In this document: piece after piece, positions 1-7,587 of the stretch
Layout of the letters: every line of letters starts with the position of its first letter
Position numbering within the stretch: position 1 is the first letter of the stretch
Source: CAYXDO01 sp964463485
GTDB lineage: Bacteria; Myxococcota; Kuafuiibacteriia; Kuafuiibacteriales; Kuafuiibacteriaceae
Reading direction: 5' to 3'
DNA: 64,000 nucleotides
Assembly (NCBI GenBank): GCA_964463485.1
Contig: CAYXDO010000021.1
Coordinates: 1 to 64,000 of the forward strand
Notes under the pieces: generated by a model
The model's input: the letters and a program-made list of their open reading frames with translations, nothing else
Told to the model about the DNA's origin: nothing
Databases searched by the model: none
Position numbers and translations under genes: made by a program

Positions 1-152
1 CCGATACTCTCAAACTTCAAAAGTGGCACGTCTTCGTGAGCATTCCAACGATAGTATGCGACGCGTTCGGACTCATGGCCAGGCGGATCTGCGCCCATTT
101 GATTTGGAGCGGGTGTCCCGTCCCGACTGCCGACCAGCGCGGATCGGAGTGG

Positions 153-2123
153 TCAGTGCGCTTCCCACTTCGCCAAAGTCGCACCCTCCTCCGTGGCGAG
201 TCGTACCTGTCGGAGCTCGATCACTCCAGGTCCCGTCGCCGGATCGATTCTGAGTCCAGCCAGAGACTCGTCGATCGAGAACGTCGCCCGGGCGGTGTGC
301 CACTGCCCGTCATGAGTCACACCCAAGGGCACGCGGTGAGTCGACGCGAACGCCGGGAGGCTCGCACCTCGAAAAAATACCTCACCAGCCCCGGCCGCGG
401 TCGACCGCAGCTCGACCTCCACGACCAACGTTCCCGACGCACCCTCCGGAATCGACGACGTGGCCAGATAGGGGTCCGGGCCAAGCACTTCGATCTCCAA
501 CACGCCGGTCCCGGACCGCAGCGTACAGTCGTTCGACGGTCGCCACGAGCTCCACTCTCGCAGCGCCCTCGGATCGTATCGCGGGTTGGGCACCGGAACG
601 ACCGCCTGAGTCTCCGAAAGAAACCCGTCGATCAGTCGGTCGAGCTCATTCACCAAAGCAGCTCGTTCGAGCGCCAAATTTCTCGTTTCGGATGGATCCG
701 CCTTCAAATCGTAAAGCTCGTGGACGTTGGGGAACGCCGCGCTGGTCCGAAAGAACCGAATCAGCTTCGAGTCTCCGCGGACCACCATCGTACCTGGCTC
801 GGTCAGACGTCCGGTCGCCCCGGGCTCCGGCGCGTGAGGAAAGTGAGAGAAGATCGCCTCGCGCGCGATGGAACCGCCAGCGAATATAGGCATCCAACTC
901 ACTCCATCGAAGATGACTTCTTCGGGTTTCGGAGCGCCTGTGGCCTCCAAGAAGGTCGGGTACAGATCGACGCTGCTGACGACCGCCTCGGATCGACTCC
1001 CCGGACTCACCACACCGGGCCACGACACGATCAGCGGAACGCGAAGCCCACCTTCGAACAACGTCGCCTTACCTCCGCGGAGCGGATCGTTGTTGGTCGG
1101 AAAACGACCGCCGATGCTCGCGTATTCGTTTCCGCCGTTGTCCGACGTGAAGACGACCAAGGTGCGCTCGGCGAGCCCGCGGCGCTCGAGCTCCCCCAGC
1201 AGCCTACCTACGCTGTCGTCGAGGCTTCGAATCATCGCCGCCATCGTCGCGTTGTCTTGTGCCCCACGGGGATCGACTCGTCCCTCATACTCATCCACGA
1301 GCTCGGGCTTGCCTGCGATGGGTGTGTGAACCGCGTAGTGCCAAAGGCAGAGGAAGAAGGGCCGAGGCTCGAGGGTCAGTTGGTCCAAGACGGCGATCGC
1401 CTCGCGGGTGAGGCGGTCGGTGAGATACTCTCCGGAGGGTCCATCGGACAGATTGCCGAGCCCGTAAGGTGAAAAGAAACTCTTCGTAGCGGCGTCTCCG
1501 CTGCCTGCGACGACGATATCGAACCCTTGCGCGAGCGGACCAACCGCTTGCTCGAGCCCGAGGTGCCACTTCCCGACGAAGCCTGTTCCGTAGCCACCTG
1601 CTCGAAGCGCCTCGGCGAGGGTGACCGTTTCGAAGGGGAGATGCCGTCGAGTGATCGGGAGCAGCATCGGCTCGTAGGCCGGCCCTGTCGCCGGCAACAA
1701 GCTCGCGCTGGCAGGAAGCGGAGGCAGGTGTCCTTCGGCCGAGGTGATTTGCAGGCGTGCCGGGTGCTGTCCGCTCATGATGCTGGCGCGGGTGGGTGTA
1801 CACAAAGGGCTCGCCGCATACGCACGCTGGAAGACCATGCCCCGGCGAGCGAGACAATCGAGGTTCGGCGTCTCGTAGTACCGGCTTCCGTACACCGAAG
1901 TGTCCATCCAGCCCAAGTCATCGGCCAGAACGAACACGATGTTCGGTCTCGATTTGCCGCAGTCAGCCTCGCCATTCGCTCGCGACTCGCACCCGAGGGC
2001 GGCACAGCTCACGGGTGGGAGGTCGAGCTGATCTTTACACCCGAGACAAAACGCGGCACCCAGCTTGATGAAGTCGCGACGCGTGGCGGTGGATGTCGTC
2101 GCTCTTGTCGAACGCCTCGACAC
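153..2123 (-). CDS. Tat-exported arylsulfatase-type sulfatase
   Basis: Predicted formylglycine-dependent sulfatase (alkaline-phosphatase superfamily) hydrolysing sulfate esters outside the cytoplasm. 656 aa from a GTG start. The N-terminus carries TRRDFIKLG followed by a short hydrophobic stretch, a twin-arginine signal. The metal-binding NIVFVLADDLGW block is at about 61-72, and the maturation motif CTPTR (C108-R112) places formylglycine at C108. The C-terminal 150 residues, after the sulfatase fold, look like a beta-sandwich add-on. It starts 33 bp downstream of the RiPP precursor stop on the same strand, so it may be co-transcribed with the cluster. Whether it acts on the peptide product is unknown; an unrelated catabolic sulfatase is equally possible. 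Confidence 0.9.
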   Translation of the reverse strand: MSRRSTRATTSTATRRDFIKLGAAFCLGCKDQLDLPPVSCAALGCESRANGEADCGKSRPNIVFVLADDLGWMDTSVYGSRYYETPNLDCLARRGMVFQRAYAASPLCTPTRASIMSGQHPARLQITSAEGHLPPLPASASLLPATGPAYEPMLLPITRRHLPFETVTLAEALRAGGYGTGFVGKWHLGLEQAVGPLAQGFDIVVAGSGDAATKSFFSPYGLGNLSDGPSGEYLTDRLTREAIAVLDQLTLEPRPFFLCLWHYAVHTPIAGKPELVDEYEGRVDPRGAQDNATMAAMIRSLDDSVGRLLGELERRGLAERTLVVFTSDNGGNEYASIGGRFPTNNDPLRGGKATLFEGGLRVPLIVSWPGVVSPGSRSEAVVSSVDLYPTFLEATGAPKPEEVIFDGVSWMPIFAGGSIAREAIFSHFPHAPEPGATGRLTEPGTMVVRGDSKLIRFFRTSAAFPNVHELYDLKADPSETRNLALERAALVNELDRLIDGFLSETQAVVPVPNPRYDPRALREWSSWRPSNDCTLRSGTGVLEIEVLGPDPYLATSSIPEGASGTLVVEVELRSTAAGAGEVFFRGASLPAFASTHRVPLGVTHDGQWHTARATFSIDESLAGLRIDPATGPGVIELRQVRLATEEGATLAKWEAH

Positions 2124-2156
2124 GACGAGATCATACAGCGGGAGCGGGGCGTCGGC

Positions 2157-2405
2157 TCAGCAAACACCGCCGCAGAAGGACTTGGTGCACGTGCCCTGGG
2201 TCGTGAAGGAGAAATTGTCGCCACAGCCGCCCGCGGAGGTGTTGCCGCCCGAGTCGCAGTATCCGGCGGGGCGGAGCAAGCCGCCAGCGACGGCATCGGA
2301 CTCGTCGTCCGAGAGCTCCTTCACGGTCTCCTCGTTCAGCACGAGCTTCTTCTTCTTGGGAGTCTCGGGGGTCTTCTTCTCGTTGTCTTTCTTCTCATCG
2401 GCCAT
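2157..2405 (-). CDS. Lanthipeptide-like RiPP precursor peptide
   Basis: 82-aa small peptide with a Lys-rich N-terminus, a leader motif LVLNEETVKELSDDE (21-35) resembling the LxLxxETxxxL leader of class I lanthipeptides, and a GG at 41-42 preceded by AVA, a typical double-glycine processing site. The predicted core (43-82) has Cys at 50, 61, 73, 78 and 82 and many Ser/Thr, ending in C-G-G-V-C. A clear SD (AGGAGA, complement of 2411-2416) lies 5 nt before the ATG. A LanC-type cyclase lies upstream on the same strand. The 186 bp between the oxidoreductase stop and this start could hold its own promoter. Precursor identity is inferred from leader, core and context; the modifications are unknown. 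Confidence 0.82.
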   Translation of the reverse strand: MADEKKDNEKKTPETPKKKKLVLNEETVKELSDDESDAVAGGLLRPAGYCDSGGNTSAGGCGDNFSFTTQGTCTKSFCGGVC

Positions 2406-2591
2406 GTGAATCTCCTATCGATCTCGATCTCGAGGGCTCGCAGGTTTCTACGGGCGATGGCGGCGATCGGATCGAACGGCCGCCAATCGCGGACATACCG
2501 CGACCCGGCGGCGCCAGAGAAGGGCACAATGAGCCCTTGCCGTCGCCCTGCCGTCGCCCCGCCCTCGCCCCTGCCCTTTGGGAGAAGGAGA

Positions 2592-4046
2592 CTACCCAGG
2601 GAGCCAAGTGAGCACGTTCGCGCGGAACAGACCCGCCAAGATCTCCAAGAATTGGGCGACCTCGTCGGCGTTCGAGAGCCCTCCGCGTTGGACCAGCTCT
2701 CCGATCGTCGTCCGCCCATCACACGCTTCGAGGAGGTCGACCTCGAGCCGGGAGGGACGCCGGGACGAGGTCAGAAACTGGAGTGACGCTCGAGCGCGCC
2801 CTTCGTCAGTGCGCTCGTCCTTGGGGTCGACCGAGATGTGCCCGCGAGACCACGTCGCGATCGTCCGCGGGCGAAGCCCCGCCCACCGCGAAAGCTCCGG
2901 CTTCCGAGGCCCCGTCTCCGCGACGAAACGCGACAACGCTCGAGGCAAGGGAGGAACGAATCCTTCCGGCGGACCCATCCCCGCAACTGAACGTACGGCG
3001 AGCTCGGCGGAACGAATCGACGCGAACAAACCAGAGTTCGACGCGCCCGTGTGGAGCGCCCCTCCGGCCAACCGAACTCCTTTTACGCCTTGAAAGACAT
3101 GACGCCAAAGATCCGGCCACCCACCCTCGGCCTTCGCCTCGGCCTCCCGCTCGGAGAGCCATGGCTCCTGTCGTGCGACCGCCTCGAAGCTCTTCGACGA
3201 GGCGAGCTGTTCGGAGAGTCGTTGGTCGATGACTCCGGCATCGAGCAACATTCCCATCATGCGCTCGTCGAGCCGAGCGCCGATGTTGAAGAGTGCGACA
3301 TCACAGCCCAAGAAATGCTCGCGAGCCTCCGACTCGAGCCGAAAGAACACACCATCCTCGCCGACTCGAAGCGATTCCACGCGATCGACGATCCTGGAGC
3401 CAGAGTCCTCCAAGAGACGCAAGAAACTCGGCCGTTTCATCATCGGCCTCGCGGAGCCGCGCGCGAGAATCGTCACCGCATGGCCATGCAACATCAAAGC
3501 GCCCGCGTGCTCCGCTGCGGAAATGCCACCCCCGATGACGACGACGCGGTCACCGATCACATCACCGGGCGACCTCAACCCGTCCAACACTCTCACTCCG
3601 GGCGAGGAAGCCGGGACCGCGGCGCGGACGTACCATGCCGTGATCAAAACCTGGTTCGCGTCGTAACTCACCGGCCCATCCCGGGTCTCCGCTCGCACCC
3701 GCACGCCGTCGGCAAGAGTCTCCAGTCCCACCCACCTTTGCGACGAGCGCGCGTCGAGACGCCCGGCCCGCACCACCCTCGCGTAGTAGTGAAGGAGCTC
3801 CTCCTTGGTCGGATGAGCTGGGGTGCGACAATCCAGAGGGAGGCCGCCGATCTCGAAGCGGTACGAGGGAGAGACGAGCGGAAGCCCGTCTAGATATCGC
3901 CTGATGCTGCCCACCGCACGGTCGAGGTCGATACCCACCGCGGAGAGTCCGAGAGTCGAAGCTTCGTAGAGCGCGGCGAGGCCTGTCGGGCCTAGCCCAA
4001 CGACCACTAGGTCGGGACGGCTCCTCGACTCGAGGCGGCTACTCAT
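2592..4046 (-). CDS. FAD-dependent NAD(P)-binding oxidoreductase with C-terminal wHTH-like tail
   Basis: 484 aa two-dinucleotide-fold flavoprotein. GLGPTG at 17-22 binds FAD and IGGGISAAE around 171-179 is the NAD(P)H site, resembling YpdA/thioredoxin-reductase-like and flavin monooxygenase-like proteins. The last ~90 residues leave the flavoprotein fold and look like a PqqD/RRE-type winged helix (a run beginning LEACDGRTTIGELVQRGG, then hydrophobic helices). Such domains bind RiPP leader peptides. The ATG overlaps the JmjC gene stop (ATGA), so the two are translationally coupled. Likely tailoring role: redox modification of the peptide. The exact reaction cannot be read from the sequence. 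Confidence 0.83.
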   Translation of the reverse strand: MSSRLESRSRPDLVVVGLGPTGLAALYEASTLGLSAVGIDLDRAVGSIRRYLDGLPLVSPSYRFEIGGLPLDCRTPAHPTKEELLHYYARVVRAGRLDARSSQRWVGLETLADGVRVRAETRDGPVSYDANQVLITAWYVRAAVPASSPGVRVLDGLRSPGDVIGDRVVVIGGGISAAEHAGALMLHGHAVTILARGSARPMMKRPSFLRLLEDSGSRIVDRVESLRVGEDGVFFRLESEAREHFLGCDVALFNIGARLDERMMGMLLDAGVIDQRLSEQLASSKSFEAVARQEPWLSEREAEAKAEGGWPDLWRHVFQGVKGVRLAGGALHTGASNSGLFASIRSAELAVRSVAGMGPPEGFVPPLPRALSRFVAETGPRKPELSRWAGLRPRTIATWSRGHISVDPKDERTDEGRARASLQFLTSSRRPSRLEVDLLEACDGRTTIGELVQRGGLSNADEVAQFLEILAGLFRANVLTWLPG

Positions 4047-5392
4047 GTCGAGATCTCCACTGCGCCAAATGACACCAGCATCTCGAGGACCCGCTCGATC
4101 CCGGGCCGAGTCGCCACAAACTCACCTTCCGACGTAACGAGCTTACGAGCGTACGATCGAAGCAGACTCCGGACGGAGAAAGACTCGCCTTCCCTCAAGC
4201 GCAGCAGGAGACGCCTGAGTTGAGGCAGCGCCGGCACCTCGAACAAACGCCCAGACGCGGCCACGATCAAGACCTCGTCTTCCTCGAGGAATGGGACCGG
4301 GCGCCTCACGCGCACCCGCGCGTTTCCCAACTCGCCGACGTCGACGATGGGCGGACTCACCGAAGCGCCCACCAGGGAGACTCGCTTCAACCACCAGCGC
4401 CGCAGCTCTCGCAAGAGCCGTAGCTGCTTCTCGCCCGAGAGATCCTTCGCCCACGACCGAATCCGTTCGGCCGGCGGCGGTAACCTCTCGATCGATCGAG
4501 GCCAATCGGCCGGATAGAGCGGGCAGATCTCGATCGGTGCAGCGCTGACCGACTCACCGAGAGGCAACACGACTTCGCGGGCGACGCTCGGTGGTAGGGC
4601 CCGCAAAATCAACTCCTCACGCTCGGGCCCGAACCCGACCGAGACGGAGGCGCAGTATCCTGAGAGACTCCGGGTGACGTGCCAAAATCCGCGCGGGAAA
4701 TAGAGGACGTCCGAAGGGGTGACCTCGAAGACCCAGGGCGCCTCGAGCTCCTCCGGACGTCGCTCGCGCATCTTTCGAACGGTCTCCAGATCGAGCTCCT
4801 TCGGCCAAATCCGAACCTCCTTCGTACCCACGACCGGCATCAGAAAGACGCCCAGATCGTCCTGGTGGATCCCAAAAGGAGTCCGAGTGTAAGCTCCGGC
4901 GAACAGCGAAACCTCGACCATCCCACCCGGCAACCCACCGAGCTCCTCCGCGACGCCTCGGGTCAAACGGGTGACCGACTCGTGGATGCGTTCGTCGAAA
5001 AACGAGCACCCGCGTACGACGACCCCGCAGTCGGCGCCGTGCTCACGACGACCCACCCTGGCGCAAAACTCGTCGAAGTCCAAATCCGAGGGACGGGGCA
5101 GCACTCCGTCTTCATCGAATTCCAAGGGAATCGTGCCGCGATACAGTCGCGTGCCCACGCCTCTAGGTAGGAGCTCGCTCGTTCTGAGACCGCTCGCAAC
5201 TCGAACGAGCAAGCTGAACAACCCTTCGGGTGTCGTCGGAGGCGGAATCACGCCGCGCACCATGAATGGCTCCCGCTCCCAAAACCTCTGCACCAGCGAT
5301 CGGACGAACGAGCGCTCGCCCGCGGAACCCTCGAGAAGCCGCTGAGGCGCTTCGCGCGCGCCCCGGAAACCTGAGCCTTCGCTCGTACTCAT
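4043..5392 (-). CDS. JmjC/cupin-4 oxygenase with C-terminal wHTH-like tail
   Basis: 449 aa from the ATG at 5392, chosen because it overlaps the LanC stop as ATGA; the longer open frame upstream only shadows lanC. The cupin/JmjC core has the Fe(II) ligands H176-x-D178 (FGIHQDDLG) and H238 (PRGFWHVTRS), as in RoxA/YcfD-type 2-oxoglutarate hydroxylases. The C-terminal ~75 residues (from DEVLIVAASGRLFEV) resemble a small winged-helix/PqqD-like domain similar in size to the tail on the neighbouring flavoprotein. Proposed role: hydroxylation of a residue in the RiPP core. JmjC enzymes next to LanC are unusual. Confidence 0.83.
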   Translation of the reverse strand: MSTSEGSGFRGAREAPQRLLEGSAGERSFVRSLVQRFWEREPFMVRGVIPPPTTPEGLFSLLVRVASGLRTSELLPRGVGTRLYRGTIPLEFDEDGVLPRPSDLDFDEFCARVGRREHGADCGVVVRGCSFFDERIHESVTRLTRGVAEELGGLPGGMVEVSLFAGAYTRTPFGIHQDDLGVFLMPVVGTKEVRIWPKELDLETVRKMRERRPEELEAPWVFEVTPSDVLYFPRGFWHVTRSLSGYCASVSVGFGPEREELILRALPPSVAREVVLPLGESVSAAPIEICPLYPADWPRSIERLPPPAERIRSWAKDLSGEKQLRLLRELRRWWLKRVSLVGASVSPPIVDVGELGNARVRVRRPVPFLEEDEVLIVAASGRLFEVPALPQLRRLLLRLREGESFSVRSLLRSYARKLVTSEGEFVATRPGIERVLEMLVSFGAVEIST

Positions 5393-6663
5393 CCGAGCTC
5401 GGGCAGCGACACCAGGAGGAGTTGATCCCAATCGGGCGCTCGATCCGTGAGACCCGCGAGCAACACGAGCCCAATGCCGGCCACACCCGTCAGGATCCCG
5501 GGATCGCGGCTCCAAGTCTCCGCGCCATTCTTCCAGCCACGCGCCGCGTACCCAGCGATCCCTCGGCCCGCCACGGACATCTGCAGCGTCCGCCCGTACC
5601 AAAACCGAGCCGAGTCCAAAAGCCGAGGTTCACCGAGCGCGCTGTGGAGGCGTGCGAAGATCAGCGACAGCCCCGCGGCGCCATGACAAATCCCAGCGTC
5701 CTTCACTCCAGACTCGTCGAACGAAACCGAGCTCGCTTGGAGTGCGACATTTCGTCCCTCCGCGAGCCAATCGGCGCGACCAACCACGCGCGCGGCATGA
5801 AGGAGCGAAATCGCAATCCCAGGCTCCCCATAACACCAGGCGATCCGCGAAGGCGTCGGGGTCATGTTGGGAGCGGCCCAAGCCGGAAAGCGTCCGTCCT
5901 GCATCCGGTGGGACAGCAACGCTTCGATCGACCGACTCAGCAACGCGCCGGCTCGATCCGCGGCGCATCCTCGCTCGACGATGCCCGCGAGCGCGGCGAT
6001 CGCACACGGGATCCCGTGGGCCAGCCCCAAATTCACCGCACCCCGTGGGTACTGCTCCCGCGCGTCGGCCACCAGCAACTCAGGAGTGACGAACCACAGC
6101 CCGGACTCGGGCGCGCGCTCGGAGATCTCTTCCAGTCGATCCACGACCAGCTCGAGCGCCTCCTCGCTGAACCTTCCCGGCCACCGAGCCATCGCCAAGA
6201 CGGACAGACCCACCACTCCCGCCACGACGTCGTAGAGCTGCCAGTCCTTGCGCCGCAATGCCTTGGCGATCGCCAGCTCGACCCCACTCAGCTCGTCGCC
6301 CGACTCGAACCCCTCCGTGTACCCGAGCGCCCAACTCACTCCTGGAAAACCACCGAAAAAGGAAGCGCCGTAGGGCCGCGCGGCCACTTGGTCGATGGCC
6401 TGGGACAGCAGTCGATCACTCCGCTCCAAATGCTCCGAGTCGCGCGTCTCGAGCGCGAGCTCTCGCAAGAACAAAGCAACCCCAGACGAGCCCACGGCCA
6501 AGTCGGCGTTCTCGAGCTCACCTGAGTCAGCGGCCCGACTCAGCTCGCCCCCGATCTCCTCGACGGTGGCCCACGCCGCCGCGCGATCCTCAGCGCGCGC
6601 AAAAGGCGACCACGCCGCCCGCGAAGGAGGGTCGCTCGAAGGGGGCCCAGCGAAGTCAGTCAT
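5389..6663 (-). CDS. LanC-like lanthionine cyclase
   Basis: 424 aa from the ATG at 6663; the longer frame upstream lacks LanC-like sequence. LanC enzymes are (alpha/alpha)6 barrels that add Cys thiols to dehydroalanine/dehydrobutyrine. The zinc site is intact: C277 in AWCYGEPG and C326-H327 in ICHGAAG, plus H216 in LAHGIPC. The gene heads a tightly overlapping minus-strand operon with the JmjC oxygenase and flavoprotein. No LanB or LanM dehydratase is encoded in the window, so either one lies beyond position 1 or elsewhere, or this cyclase acts on a differently activated peptide. Confidence 0.9.
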   Translation of the reverse strand: MTDFAGPPSSDPPSRAAWSPFARAEDRAAAWATVEEIGGELSRAADSGELENADLAVGSSGVALFLRELALETRDSEHLERSDRLLSQAIDQVAARPYGASFFGGFPGVSWALGYTEGFESGDELSGVELAIAKALRRKDWQLYDVVAGVVGLSVLAMARWPGRFSEEALELVVDRLEEISERAPESGLWFVTPELLVADAREQYPRGAVNLGLAHGIPCAIAALAGIVERGCAADRAGALLSRSIEALLSHRMQDGRFPAWAAPNMTPTPSRIAWCYGEPGIAISLLHAARVVGRADWLAEGRNVALQASSVSFDESGVKDAGICHGAAGLSLIFARLHSALGEPRLLDSARFWYGRTLQMSVAGRGIAGYAARGWKNGAETWSRDPGILTGVAGIGLVLLAGLTDRAPDWDQLLLVSLPELG

Positions 6664-6823
6664 CGAGTGATCCGCATTCTCGGCGATCCTGTAACGACGT
6701 TGCCCACATCGCAAGCCGACCCTCCTCTGCGGGTGCCTCGGATGGATAATCCCTGCTATTCCGAGCCTCAGATCAGGAAACAAATCCGTTGAAACACAGA
6801 TACATCCGATCTATTCTGAAGCG
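6664..6823. promoter_or_regulatory. Divergent intergenic control region lanC / GntR
   Basis: 160 bp separate the start of the lanC operon (leftward) from the GntR-family regulator (rightward). The segment nearest the regulator is AT-richer than its surroundings (6770-6815), consistent with a promoter. GntR regulators often repress themselves and a divergent neighbour, so this is the natural place for an operator. No strong palindrome is evident by eye. Confidence 0.4.
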
Positions 6824-7567
6824 ATGGACGGTGAGCGGAAGGCGGACGTCGTCGCCGAGGTCCTGCTGCGCCGGATCGCTCGGGGCGAGGTGGCGGTCGG
6901 GTCGCTTCTGCCTGTAGAGGCTGAGCTCGCAGACGAGTTTGATGTCAATCGCAGCGTGGTTCGCGAGGCGGTGAAGTTGCTGGAGGTCCACCGCCTGGTT
7001 CGGCCGATTCGTCGTCGGGGGACCGAGGTGCTCGATCCGATTCAGTCGCTCAGCCCAGAGGTTCTCCAGGCCTTACTATCTCCGAGGCCTGGCCACGTGG
7101 ACCTCGAGTTCCTGAGGAGCTTGCTCGAAGTGCGAGCACTCATCGACGTAGAGATGAATTCGTTGGCCGCGGTTCGCAGAAGTGAGAGCGACCTGGAGCG
7201 ACTTCGCCTAGCCATCGAGCACGTGATGGCGGCTCGAGAGAGTCCCAGAGTATTTGCGCGGCGCATGGACGAGGTGGCGATGGCGATCGCTTTGGCCGCG
7301 CAGAGCCCGGTCTTCGTGATGCTTGCTCATTGGCACCGACGGGTCTACGCCGAGCTCGAGGACCTCTTCGAGACAGTGCGACTTCCGTCGTCACCGTGGG
7401 TCGATGGCCTCGGTTTGCTGTTGACCTCCTTTCGCGATCGCGACGGGGAGGCAGCGCGACGATTGGTGTCGGCGTACCACGCGTGGGCGTCCCCGCGACT
7501 GTTGGCCGCAGCGGCGCTCAGGAACGGAGCGCCTCTCGACGAGTTGGCGCCCCGGGCGCCGGAATGA
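6824..7567 (+). CDS. GntR/FadR-family transcriptional regulator
   Basis: 247 aa. The N-terminal winged helix (about 5-70) has the GntR signature: ARGEVAVGSLLPVEAELADE, then VNRSVVREAVKLLE and the RRRGT wing. The C-terminal half is helical and ligand-binding, FCD/FadR-like. Divergent from the RiPP operon and overlapping the start frame of the next gene. Probable regulator of the divergent cluster and/or the C45 hydrolase downstream; the ligand is unknown. Confidence 0.88.
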   Translation: MDGERKADVVAEVLLRRIARGEVAVGSLLPVEAELADEFDVNRSVVREAVKLLEVHRLVRPIRRRGTEVLDPIQSLSPEVLQALLSPRPGHVDLEFLRSLLEVRALIDVEMNSLAAVRRSESDLERLRLAIEHVMAARESPRVFARRMDEVAMAIALAAQSPVFVMLAHWHRRVYAELEDLFETVRLPSSPWVDGLGLLLTSFRDRDGEAARRLVSAYHAWASPRLLAAAALRNGAPLDELAPRAPE

Positions 7568-7587
7568 CATTGGTCCAAGGAGAGCTC

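Noticed and set aside
36..1472. 478-aa plus-strand ORF opposite the sulfatase
   Set aside because: Arg/Ser-rich antisense shadow of a gene with clear sulfatase motifs.
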